Made by a program: the position numbers and the translations under genes
Part shown: piece by piece, positions 23,687 to 31,490 of the stretch
How the letters are laid out: every line of letters starts with the position of its first letter
How positions within the stretch are numbered: position 1 is the stretch's first letter
IMG/VR virus record: IMGVR_UViG_3300044971_004948
Coordinates: 1 to 40,094 of that record
Length of the DNA stretch: 40,094 nucleotides
Source of the DNA: a virus
Direction: 5' to 3' (one strand)
The notes under the pieces: model-generated
What the model was told of the DNA's origin: nothing
Databases searched by the model: none
What the model saw: only the letters and a program-made list of their open reading frames with translations

Positions 23687-23699
23687 TCCCTATTGCCGA
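23687..23699 (-). promoter_or_regulatory. motif copy 4 (TCGGCAATAGGGA), upstream of scaffold gene
   Basis: Minus-strand copy of YTCGGCAATAGGRR, about 50 bp before the scaffold ATG (23635) and only 3 bp from the divergent helicase start (ATG 23703). As with copy 3, it marks the place where minus-strand transcription resumes after a plus-strand insert. Confidence 0.65.
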
Positions 23700-23702
23700 G
23701 CG

Positions 23703-25889
23703 ATGTCATGGCAGGGGCAGACCTACGGTTCTCCGCAGAACGTCAATGCCAGCGGTGTGTCGCCCATGCCCCTGACCGAGGAGCAGCAGGCCGTCGTGCA
23801 CTCCCGTTCGGAGGCGCTGAAGGTGGTTGCCTTTGCAGGAGCTGGCAAAACGTCCACTCTCCGGGCCTACGCCAAGGCCAGGCCCGAGCGGCGGATGCTT
23901 TACCTGGCCTTCAACAACGCCATCGCCCGGGAGGCTGCCGGCAAGTTCACGCCGAATGTCACCTGCCTCACCACCCACTCCCTCGCTTTTCGAGCTGTTG
24001 GGCAGGCTTACCGCCACAAGCTGGCAAATAACGTCCGCGCCAACCAGGCCGCGCAGGCGTTAGAGCTGAATCCCGGCGATTCCTCCGGCTTTGGCCATGC
24101 CAATCAGTCGCTGCGGGCTCTCAAGCACTTCCTCAGCACCAGTTGCGCAGACCTTGACGAGTTCGCGGATCTCGTCTCAGAAGAAAGAAAGCATCAACCC
24201 GCCGCGATTGAAGGGGCCGCTCGGTTGTGGCAGGCGATGTGCGACCCCGGCAATCAGGCGATGCCGATGCTGCATGACGGCTACCTCAAGCTCTTCCAGC
24301 TCTCAGCGCCCCGGCTGGATGTCGACACCATCCTCTTTGATGAGGCCCAGGACGCCAATCCGGTCACCCTGGCCATCGTCAGGCAGCAGAGCTGCGCCAA
24401 GGTCTTCGTTGGTGATCCGCATCAGCAGATCTATCAGTTCCGCTACGCCGAGAACGCGATGGCGGATCCCTCGCTCACCGACGAACTGTTTCTCACCGAG
24501 AGCTTTCGTTTCGGGGATGAGATAGCCGCGGCGGCCAACCGGTTGCTGGCTGTGAAGCGGGAGCGCAACCCCGTCAGGGGTGGTCGGAGGGTGCCGCCTT
24601 CCTCCACCAAAGCCTGCATCGCTCGCGGCAATGCTGCGCTCTACAGGCGTGCGGCGCTGTTGGCCAACCAAGGTGGCAATGTCTGCTGGGTTGGGGGGAT
24701 CGACGGCTATCGCCTCGATCTTCTCAACGACATCTGGCTCCTCAAGGCCGGGCGTCGTTCAGAGATCAAAGATCGCTTCGTGGCGCGATTCGAGGATTTC
24801 GACGCGCTGCAGGGCTATGCCACCGCCCAGGACGAGCGCGATCTCAAGGCGTGGATCAGGGTGATCGAAGGCCATTCGCGTTGGCAGGCGATTCCCGAGG
24901 AGATCGCCCTGGTCAGGAGCCGTTCCGTCGCCCAGCCGGAAGGGGCCACGCTCGCCCTGGCCACAGCCCACAAATCCAAGGGGCTCGAATTCGGGAGTGT
25001 GGAGCTGGCCGATGACTTCCCGGAGGCCGAACTGGCCAATCCGGTGAAGTACAGCCGTGAGAGTCATCCGATGTTCTGGGATGACCAGGGCTTCCGTGGA
25101 GGGGTCTTGCTGCCGCAAGAGGAGATCAACCTCCGTTATGTGGCGATCACCCGGGCCGAAACCACCTGCACCTCCGGGCAGTGGCCGGCACCGATGTTCA
25201 ACACGCTGGCTGGCTACATCAAGCGCTATCCCCGCTTCCTCACCCTGGAGGAAGCAAAGGAACGGCCGCTCGCTGTTGAACCTCCATCCGCGCAACCGTC
25301 GCCGCAGGTCGTTGTTGATGTGGAGGCGCTCGTAGCTGCCTACGCGAGGAGCTATCCGTTGCTGCGATGGGACCTCATGGCAGAGCGCTGGCAGCAGGGG
25401 TGCGCCGATGTAAACGCTCTTCTGATGGCTCACCCGTTGCAGTCCGCCCGCATGCTGGTGGCCGCGTTTGTCGAGGCTCTCTCAGCCTGTGGCGACGCCG
25501 AAGCAGCGCCTGAAGAAGAGCCAACCCCAGCGCCAGAGGCATTCGCTCCTCCGGAACAGGAGCCTTCCAACTCCGCTCTGCCGGACTTGATCAGTGCGGA
25601 CTATGGGCTCGCTCCGGTGGTGATGGAGGAGCGCTTCAACTCCACAGGTTGGTCGGAGGTGGGAAGGGTGCAACTCGCCTGCCCCCGTTGCGCGACCAAA
25701 CCCTTGGCGGCGTTCAACCGACCGCGCAAAGCCCAAACGTTGGACCAGTGGTACCGCCAGGACTGGGCTTTGTTCTGCCCGACTTGCGCCTTGTTGCATC
25801 AGGCAGCCGATGTGCAGAAGCTCAGGCTGCAGAAGCCTCACCTCGGGGGGCCGGAAGTCGTTGCCGTGATCCGCTCAGCGAGGCCCTGA
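23703..25889 (+). CDS. UvrD/FBH1-like SF1 DNA helicase with C-terminal zinc-finger-like region
   Basis: 728 residues from ATG 23703. All SF1A motifs are visible: VAFAGAGKTSTL (I), ILFDEAQDANP (II), VFVGDPHQQIYQFR (III), FLTESFRFG (IV), LALATAHKSKGLEF (V) and NLRYVAITRAE (VI). This order is that of UvrD/FBH1-type 3'-5' helicases. The last ~200 residues are unlike UvrD and include ACPRC and FCPTC, a probable four-cysteine zinc site. The gene lies on the plus strand inside a minus-strand virion operon, between scaffold and a head gene, so it is cargo rather than a structural gene. Replication, recombination or defence roles are all possible. Confidence 0.85.
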   Translation: MSWQGQTYGSPQNVNASGVSPMPLTEEQQAVVHSRSEALKVVAFAGAGKTSTLRAYAKARPERRMLYLAFNNAIAREAAGKFTPNVTCLTTHSLAFRAVGQAYRHKLANNVRANQAAQALELNPGDSSGFGHANQSLRALKHFLSTSCADLDEFADLVSEERKHQPAAIEGAARLWQAMCDPGNQAMPMLHDGYLKLFQLSAPRLDVDTILFDEAQDANPVTLAIVRQQSCAKVFVGDPHQQIYQFRYAENAMADPSLTDELFLTESFRFGDEIAAAANRLLAVKRERNPVRGGRRVPPSSTKACIARGNAALYRRAALLANQGGNVCWVGGIDGYRLDLLNDIWLLKAGRRSEIKDRFVARFEDFDALQGYATAQDERDLKAWIRVIEGHSRWQAIPEEIALVRSRSVAQPEGATLALATAHKSKGLEFGSVELADDFPEAELANPVKYSRESHPMFWDDQGFRGGVLLPQEEINLRYVAITRAETTCTSGQWPAPMFNTLAGYIKRYPRFLTLEEAKERPLAVEPPSAQPSPQVVVDVEALVAAYARSYPLLRWDLMAERWQQGCADVNALLMAHPLQSARMLVAAFVEALSACGDAEAAPEEEPTPAPEAFAPPEQEPSNSALPDLISADYGLAPVVMEERFNSTGWSEVGRVQLACPRCATKPLAAFNRPRKAQTLDQWYRQDWALFCPTCALLHQAADVQKLRLQKPHLGGPEVVAVIRSARP

Positions 25890-25894
25890 GCGCC

Positions 25895-26482
25895 TCAGAG
25901 GGGCCCGCTCGTTGCATCCGGCAGCTGGTGCAGCTTCATCGTTCCGTAGATCCGCTCGCCCACCAGTGGTTGGGTGATGGCGCCGATGCCCCCGGAGCCG
26001 TAGTAGGCGCCAAATTCGATCACCTCGAAGACTGTGTAGATCCGGCGCGGGTCGGCCTCGCTGTCGGGTGGCTCGCTCAACCGGCTCAGATCCCCCAGCC
26101 AGATCAGCCCTTTGCATGGCACCTGCACCGTGCCCTCCGCTCTGGTGGCCACACGCAGGTTCTCCTGCTGCCACGGCAGCGAGGCGCTCAGCCAGTCGAG
26201 TGGGTCGGTGCTCTGCAGTGGCAGGCGACTGGCGCGGCAGATGAAGCCGCTGTAGGTGAAGTCGCCGGTGTCGACGCCCGGTCCGTTCTCCTTGGCGGTG
26301 ATGTAGTTGCCCCTGCGCAGGAAGCACTCAAAGACGTGGCGCCACAGCCGCGGTGAGTCCATGTCGCCTGGGATCAGGTTCTGGAACTGCAGCAGTCGGG
26401 CATTGGCGTAGGGGCTGAGGGGATTGCCGCCGGCCGCGGCACCCGTTGCCTGCACCACTGGAGTTGGCCACGGCGTGCTCAT
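25895..26482 (-). CDS. phage head/virion protein, hypothetical
   Basis: 195 residues. Seen: NARLLQFQNLIPGDMDSPRL, a helical stretch with HVFECFLRRGNYITAKE, and a strand-rich second half (EGTVQVPCKGLIWLGDLSRL; RRIYTVFEVIEFGAYYGSGG). No family recognised. It follows the 167-residue protein by 3 bp and ends 5 bp from the convergent helicase, in the stretch between portal and scaffold where head-completion or internal virion proteins are commonly encoded. Confidence 0.6.
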   Translation of the reverse strand: MSTPWPTPVVQATGAAAGGNPLSPYANARLLQFQNLIPGDMDSPRLWRHVFECFLRRGNYITAKENGPGVDTGDFTYSGFICRASRLPLQSTDPLDWLSASLPWQQENLRVATRAEGTVQVPCKGLIWLGDLSRLSEPPDSEADPRRIYTVFEVIEFGAYYGSGGIGAITQPLVGERIYGTMKLHQLPDATSGPL

Positions 26483-26485
26483 CGC

Positions 26486-26989
26486 TCAGCCCCTCAGCAG
26501 CGCTGCGGTGAACGGCGGTAGGGCGCTCTGGCTCTGGCTGCTCCAGCTCTGCAGCACCGGCAGGATCAGCAGCAGCTGGTTGCACAGGTTCAGCCGCTGC
26601 CGCTGCAGGGCTTCCGCGGTGCTCACGGGCTGTTTGCTCACCAGCCGTTCCTCCACCTGCAGCAGATCGGTGGCGTAGTGCACCACATCCACCTGGCTGG
26701 CGGGGGCCACGCCGGCCGCGGCGCTGCTGCCGGGTAGGGGGCCTTTGTGTTGCTGCTCGCTCCATCTCTGGTGATCGGCTGGGCTCAGCTGCAGCAGCTG
26801 GGCATCGAGCACGCCGATCTGATCCAGCAGGATCCGGGCGGTGGGGATGGCATCGGCATAGCCGTGCTCCAGCTGCAGCATCGCCTGGTTGATCGCTTCC
26901 ACACCCGGCCTGGTGGCGCTGATGCCCAGGGCGATCCGGATGGCCTCCAGATCGCCTGGCCGCCAGCTGGTGGCAGGGGTCGTGGTCAT
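26486..26989 (-). CDS. phage virion-module protein, helical, hypothetical
   Basis: 167 residues, nearly all helical (LEAIRIALGISATRPGVEAI; the INQAMLQLEHGYADAIPTAR stretch; DLLQVEERLVSKQPVSTAEAL), ending in a long amphipathic helix. The start overlaps the portal stop (ATGA, 26986-26989), so it is translationally coupled to the portal. Possible head-tail adaptor or internal protein; no family recognised. Confidence 0.6.
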   Translation of the reverse strand: MTTTPATSWRPGDLEAIRIALGISATRPGVEAINQAMLQLEHGYADAIPTARILLDQIGVLDAQLLQLSPADHQRWSEQQHKGPLPGSSAAAGVAPASQVDVVHYATDLLQVEERLVSKQPVSTAEALQRQRLNLCNQLLLILPVLQSWSSQSQSALPPFTAALLRG

Positions 26990-28257
26990 GGCGGATCGGC
27001 GGCGGGCAGCAGCTCGGCGCCGCTGGTGACGCTCTGGCTCACCTGCACCGGCGTGGCCAGCTCCAGCAGTTGCCGCAGCTCATCGCGGCTCACCACGCCC
27101 TTCTCCTCCAGGAGCAGCCATTCGCTTACCGTCGGCCTGGGCGCCACCGGTGGCGTCAGCGGATTCACCGACACCTGCAACGTCGCCTGCGGGCTGAGGG
27201 GTTCGCCGGTGATCGCGCACCAGTGCTGCAACAGGCTGCTGAACAGCGACGCCTTCTGGATCGCCTGGCTCTGCAGCAGCGCGTACGACTGGCTGGCCGC
27301 CAACGAGATCTCCGTTGCCGTCCGGGCCACGCCACCGCTGCTGCTGGGGATCAGGGCATCACGCCGCATCGCTGCATCCAGCACCTGCAGCCAGGCGCGG
27401 TGCTCGGCCAGGGAGCGGGCCTGAACCTCGGCGAACTGGAAGCTGGCGCCCTCCGGCAGGTCCATCACGGTGTTCGGTCCCAGCACAACCGGTTCGCTGC
27501 CGTGTGGCTGCCCCACAGCACCCACCACACCGGTGCGCACACCCACCGGCAGGGCGCAGCGGCTGAGCAGCTCCTGGTAGTCGCTCTGGCAGCGGAACTG
27601 GTTCAGGTATTGGTGCGCCAGCCCCAGGTGCGGCAGCTCTCCCTCCCCGAAGCCGGCGCCGTCGCTCGAATACCAGAGGGCCGGCAACTGCTTGAGCCCC
27701 TGATACAGCCGCTGCTCCAGCTGCTCCACCTGCCAGCCCGAGGCGCTCTGTGGATCAGCCACGAGCGTTTCGGTGCTTAGGGCAACGCCCTGCGCTTTGA
27801 GCTGCAGGCTGCGGTACAGCCAGGGGCAGGGCTGCTCGGGCCAGAGCCCGATGGCATCAGTCGGCAGCGGCTCGCTGCCCGGTTTCGCTTCCCGCCAGGT
27901 GATCCGCACCGGCAGGCCATGGGAGTGAGGCAGCTCCCAGTTGAGCAGGTCTGTGCGGGGGATCAGCTGCAGGCGCGGCAATGAAAGCCGATCACCCCGG
28001 CGCAGGGCCTGTTGCCGGTCTCCCTCAGAAGGCCAGAGGTGATCGGGCGGCAGCACCAGCAGCAGGCAGCCGCCATCGCGCAGCACCAGCACGTCGGCCG
28101 CGGCCAGGAATGCACCCAGGTCCGTGCCGCGACCGTCCACATCGCTGAGCACCAGCTCCAGTCCAGTGGGTAGGGCCGTCCAGTTCTCCCGCGACAACAT
28201 CCCCGCGAAGGTGCGCAGCGCATCGCGGAAGAACCCCGAAGGCAGCGCTGCCTCCAC
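26986..28257 (-). CDS. portal protein, DUF4055-like (annotated from GTG 28257; true start probably upstream)
   Basis: 423 residues from GTG 28257. The sequence LPALWYSSDGAGFGEGELPH, then LGLAHQYLNQFRCQSDYQEL and LPVGVRTGV, is the DUF4055 portal core. Portals form the dodecameric DNA channel at one capsid vertex. The conserved N-terminal part clearly continues upstream: the same frame reads CWNLLEGRREHYLPRGE before the GTG and stays open back to a TAG at 28459-28461. No ATG, GTG or TTG occurs in those 67 codons. So translation must begin at a rare codon (GTC 28446 has a well-spaced GGGAG before it; a CTG lies nearby), by readthrough, or a base differs. A full length near 485-490 residues would be normal for the family. 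Confidence 0.75.
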   Translation of the reverse strand: MEAALPSGFFRDALRTFAGMLSRENWTALPTGLELVLSDVDGRGTDLGAFLAAADVLVLRDGGCLLLVLPPDHLWPSEGDRQQALRRGDRLSLPRLQLIPRTDLLNWELPHSHGLPVRITWREAKPGSEPLPTDAIGLWPEQPCPWLYRSLQLKAQGVALSTETLVADPQSASGWQVEQLEQRLYQGLKQLPALWYSSDGAGFGEGELPHLGLAHQYLNQFRCQSDYQELLSRCALPVGVRTGVVGAVGQPHGSEPVVLGPNTVMDLPEGASFQFAEVQARSLAEHRAWLQVLDAAMRRDALIPSSSGGVARTATEISLAASQSYALLQSQAIQKASLFSSLLQHWCAITGEPLSPQATLQVSVNPLTPPVAPRPTVSEWLLLEEKGVVSRDELRQLLELATPVQVSQSVTSGAELLPAADPP

Positions 28258-28455
28258 CCGGCGTCGATAGGCCCCCTCTGGTTCGCGTTCGCCCCGCGGC
28301 AGGTAGTGCTCACGCCGCCCCTCCAGCAGGTTCCAGCAGTCGGCTACTAGCCGCAGCTGGCCGCGGCGGCGCTGCAGTTCAACGGCCTCCTGCAGCAGCT
28401 GGGCTGCTGGAGAAGCAGCAGTGGCGGTGGCCTGGCTCAGGGCTGTGACGCTTTC

Positions 28456-28468
28456 TCCCTATTGCCGA
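28456..28468 (-). promoter_or_regulatory. motif copy 5 (TCGGCAATAGGGA), at sigma-portal junction
   Basis: Minus-strand copy of YTCGGCAATAGGRR. The TAG inside it is the stop codon of the sigma-factor gene, and the portal reading frame opens directly after it. The GGGAG at its end is well placed as a ribosome-binding site for a portal start a few bases downstream. Confidence 0.6.
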
Positions 28469-29007
28469 AGCTCTTCTGCTGCATCGCCATCCAGCTCCAC
28501 CGGCAGTGCCACCACCCGCACTGAGCAGGCCCGCACGATCTCGGCCCAGCGCTCCAGGCTGATCCCCAGCCGCAGCGGCACCTCCTCGGCGGGGCAGCCG
28601 CTCTGCAGCAACTTCCGGCCGCGGGCATGCAGTTCCCGCCAGCGGCCGGGAATGCTGATGGGGAACCCCTTGTCGCGCAGGTAGTGGCGGATCTCGCCGT
28701 TGATGAACGGGCGGGCATAGGCGCGGAAGTGGCCGGGCCGGGGGCTGCCGTGACCGGGGTCGTAGCGGCGGGCCGCCTTCAGCAGACCGATGGCGGCTTC
28801 CTGCTGAAGATCGTCTCGGGGAATCGGCGTTCGGGCGGCGTAGTGCCCGGCCACGCGGTAGGCGAACTCCAGGTGTTCTCGCACCAAGGCATCCGCAGCG
28901 GCCAGGGGGCAGCGGGCGGCACGCGGTTGTCTGGAACGGGGGGCGCGGACAACAGCTGGTTTTGCGGAGGCAGCGTTCCCGCAGGGTCTGGGGCGATGGG
29001 AGGGCAT
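28459..29007 (-). CDS. sigma-70 family factor (regions 2-3, no region 4)
   Basis: 182 residues. After a basic, proline-rich N-terminus (1-35), residues ~40-115 form sigma region 2: LVREHLEFAYRVAGHYA (2.1), DDLQQEAAIGLLKAARRYDP (2.2) and FRAYARPFINGEIRHYLRDK (2.3/2.4). Residues 117-160 (SIPGRWRELHARGRKLLQ, then EEVPLRLGISLERWAEI) fit region 3. Region 4, which reads the -35 box, is absent. Region 2 binds core RNA polymerase and the -10 box, so this could redirect polymerase to element promoters. It lies between large terminase and portal, a place where a phage late regulator makes sense. It may recognise the five CGGCAATAGG motifs (inference). Confidence 0.8.
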   Translation of the reverse strand: MPSHRPRPCGNAASAKPAVVRAPRSRQPRAARCPLAAADALVREHLEFAYRVAGHYAARTPIPRDDLQQEAAIGLLKAARRYDPGHGSPRPGHFRAYARPFINGEIRHYLRDKGFPISIPGRWRELHARGRKLLQSGCPAEEVPLRLGISLERWAEIVRACSVRVVALPVELDGDAAEELRQ

Positions 29008-29026
29008 GGGGATCCGTTGCAGAGGG

Positions 29027-30667
29027 TCAGTGGGAGAACAGCAGCGGCCGCGGCGGCTCGCTCCGGCCTCGGCCTCGCCAGTGCTGCTGCTGCAGCCAGA
29101 TCACGCCCTGGCAGAAGGCATCCACCAGGTCGTCATGGGCGCCGGTGGGAAAGCCGAGCAGTTCGCTCTGCAGCGCCTCCGTGGGGCGGTGGAAACCCAC
29201 CTGTCCCGCTTCAAGCCATGGGGCCACTGCATGGGCGCGGCTCACCTTGCTGCCCTGCGGCCGGATGGCGATCAAACCGGCGATCTGGCGTCTGAGCAGC
29301 TGACACACCGCCGGGCCGTTGGCGGCGTCTTCGATCAACACAGCATCCGGGGATAGGCCCTGCCGCTTCAGGGCATCCAGGCTCTGGAGGAGGTAGTTCA
29401 CCGTGCCCGGCAGATCGAGTTGATGGCGCTGGGCCCAGAGCACCTCGATCAGGAACGGCGGCTCACCGCCAGGGTCCGCTGTGTTGTTCGGCAGGGCAGC
29501 GCTGCTCGGGTGGAGCTGCAGGCCGCTTTCCCTGGCCTGGTGGAGGGGTTGCGGTGCTCCGCTCTGGTCCACCAACCCCAGCAGCACAAAGCCACAGGGA
29601 TCGTTCGCGGCACCGCCCTTGAAGGCCAGGTCGCAGGAGAGCACCAGTGGGGCGTAAGACCTGCTCGCACTGCTGCTCTGGCGCACGTGCGCAGGCCGCA
29701 ACCACTCGCTGCGAAACAGCAGTCCCTCTGCCGGAGATGGCCGTTGTTGGTACAGCGCCTCCCACCAGTAACGGCCGGTGCGGATGCGGATCTGCTCCAG
29801 CTCGGCGAGGGGGAAGCGCTCCGGGCAGAGGGGAGCACCGGCCTCACGCCATTCGGGCTCCACGCTGCAGGTGGGCGGGAAGCTCAGGCGGATTTCCTGG
29901 GGTTCAGCAAGGGCCGGCAGGTTCAGCACATGCCAGTGCTGCGGGGCATCTCCCGCCTCCTGCTCCAGCAGCCAGCCGATCAGGTCGTCCTGATGCCAGC
30001 GGGTCAGCACCACCACCTGGGCAGCCCCCGCCGTGGTGTTCACACCGGGTTCGGCGCGGGTAAGCCAGACGGACTGGAACCACTCGATCAGTTTCTGCCG
30101 CTGGGCAGCACTGCCCGCATCCTCAGGGCCCTTGTAGGGGTCGTCGATTACGCCGAGGGCGTATCCCTTGCCCGTGAAGGGACCCCGCACCCCGGCCGCG
30201 ATGCAGCCGCCGCGCTGGGGCGTCAGCCAGTTGCCAACCGCCGTCGAGTCCTTTGAGAGGGGGTGGCCGCAGGAGCGGTAGAAATGGCGCGCCTCCCGGC
30301 TATGGGCGTAGGCCAGCTCCGCTGAATAGGAAGCGATCGCGCAGAAGCGATGCGGGTAGCGGCTCACCCAGTAGGCGGGGAACAGCTTGGAGACCAGCAG
30401 TGATTTGCCGAGCCGCGGTGGGCAGCAGACGATCAGGCGATGCAGCTCGCCATCGGCCACCTGCTGCAACAGGTCAATCAGGCGTTCGGCCCAGGTGTGA
30501 AAGGCGTAGCCCGGATAGGCCGCGGCGATGAAGCGGCGGAAGTCCGCAGTAACAGCGGCGGCATCAGGAGCCAGGGAGGGATCACGCGCACCCAGCACCC
30601 CCCAGTCGCCCCAGGCGTCGCCCGTGTTGAGCAACCCTGCTGAGCCTGTGACGCTCGTGGCATACAT
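29027..30667 (-). CDS. terL: terminase large subunit
   Basis: 546 residues from ATG 30667, which shares a base with the small-subunit stop. Walker A is CPPRLGKS (82-89) and Walker B is LGVIDDPYKG, with acidic residues at 175-176. TRWHQDDLIGWLLEQE is the coupling region. The nuclease domain shows SCDLAFKG (about 350), IEDAANG (about 445) and GAHDDLVDA (about 520), the three acidic positions of the RNase-H-like fold. All catalytic residues are present, so it is probably functional. It packages DNA into the capsid through the portal. Confidence 0.92.
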   Translation of the reverse strand: MYATSVTGSAGLLNTGDAWGDWGVLGARDPSLAPDAAAVTADFRRFIAAAYPGYAFHTWAERLIDLLQQVADGELHRLIVCCPPRLGKSLLVSKLFPAYWVSRYPHRFCAIASYSAELAYAHSREARHFYRSCGHPLSKDSTAVGNWLTPQRGGCIAAGVRGPFTGKGYALGVIDDPYKGPEDAGSAAQRQKLIEWFQSVWLTRAEPGVNTTAGAAQVVVLTRWHQDDLIGWLLEQEAGDAPQHWHVLNLPALAEPQEIRLSFPPTCSVEPEWREAGAPLCPERFPLAELEQIRIRTGRYWWEALYQQRPSPAEGLLFRSEWLRPAHVRQSSSASRSYAPLVLSCDLAFKGGAANDPCGFVLLGLVDQSGAPQPLHQARESGLQLHPSSAALPNNTADPGGEPPFLIEVLWAQRHQLDLPGTVNYLLQSLDALKRQGLSPDAVLIEDAANGPAVCQLLRRQIAGLIAIRPQGSKVSRAHAVAPWLEAGQVGFHRPTEALQSELLGFPTGAHDDLVDAFCQGVIWLQQQHWRGRGRSEPPRPLLFSH

Positions 30668-31218
30668 CAGGATCGGTTCTCCGGTGCCTTCAATGGGGCC
30701 CGCAGCATTCCGCCGATCTCGGCAATCACCCGATAGGCCCCGACGGCGGCATTGAATTGCTCCTTGTCCATCGCCCGGCGGGCGAGTTCATTGAGGGCAA
30801 AGATCTGTTCGGCCTGATGTTGGAGCCGATTGCTGATCAGTTCTTCCACCATGCGTTCCCGCGCCAGAGCCAGATAGCGACTCACGGTTTTGGTGTTGGT
30901 GATCCCCCAGTTTCGGGCAGCATTGTCCCGAATCTCGATCAGGGGCAGTCTCTGAGCGATCCAGAGTTGGGCCTCGGCGATCCGGCGCTCGGTTTCCTGG
31001 CGGCTCGGCCGGGGTGCAAACGGTTTTGCGCTGCTGCGGCGTGGCGGTTGGCTGCAGTTTGGGTGTCGTTTTCTGGATGACTCTTTTCTCTCTGGTTGAG
31101 GCCAGATCGGGTTGCCGTCCGCATCTTCTGAAGGCGCGGCTTCCCGCAGCACATCCACCGGATCAGTGCTGAGATCCGGGTTGCGCGTTTCTTCTGGATG
31201 GGCATCAGATTTGCCCAC
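30667..31218 (-). CDS. terminase small subunit-like protein
   Basis: 183 residues from GTG 31218. The first ~75 residues are polar and basic. Residues ~76-110 (RRIAEAQLWIAQRLPLIEIR, then NWGITNTKTVSRYLALAR) form a helix-turn-helix as in small terminases, which recognise the packaging site. A helical oligomerisation part (MVEELISNRLQHQAEQIFAL, ELARRAMDKEQFNAAVGAYR) follows. The direct overlap with the large-subunit start supports the role. It is the first gene of the packaging/capsid module. An AT-rich patch at about 31240-31260 could hold its promoter. Confidence 0.75.
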   Translation of the reverse strand: MGKSDAHPEETRNPDLSTDPVDVLREAAPSEDADGNPIWPQPERKESSRKRHPNCSQPPRRSSAKPFAPRPSRQETERRIAEAQLWIAQRLPLIEIRDNAARNWGITNTKTVSRYLALARERMVEELISNRLQHQAEQIFALNELARRAMDKEQFNAAVGAYRVIAEIGGMLRAPLKAPENRS

Positions 31219-31359
31219 TGTGCCGATATCTGCCTCGCTTAAGTCTAGGGGTTAAAATGTAGTGCGGCCATGACTTTTCTGGGCTCTTCTGTGTCGATTA
31301 GTGCCCTGAAAGCTGTCCTTGTCCGAGTCGATGTCGCCGAGCTCGGCCACCTGCACGAT

Positions 31360-31461
31360 CGCCCCGCGGCAAGGGCTTCGCGAGCTGGCCTCCCCAGGCT
31401 GCTGAAACCAGGGCATGCCTGGTTCCAATCACATCCAGCCAGCCCTTGCCTTTGCGGGGCG
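31360..31461 (+). ncRNA. structured repeat copy A, upstream of SLOG-like gene
   Basis: Outer stem CGCCCCGC (31360-31367) with GCGGGGCG (31454-31461). Next stem GGCAAGGG (31368-31375) with CCCTTGCC (31443-31450). A nine-base side element CTTCGCGAG (31376-31384). Inner stem CTGGC (31385-31389) with GCCAG (31438-31442), and a three-base bulge TTT at 31451. The same plan recurs at 32009-32110 and 32865-32931 with compensatory changes. It ends 29 bp before ATG 31491. Structured 5' leader RNA or a DNA hairpin repeat are both possible. Confidence 0.6.
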
Positions 31462-31490
31462 GACGTTTCGGCGTCCTTCGTCGGCGTGTC

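Noticed and set aside
30713-30727. Partial match CTCGGCAATCACC to the five-copy motif
   Set aside because: It lacks the conserved TAGG, lies inside the small terminase gene and has no gene start nearby.
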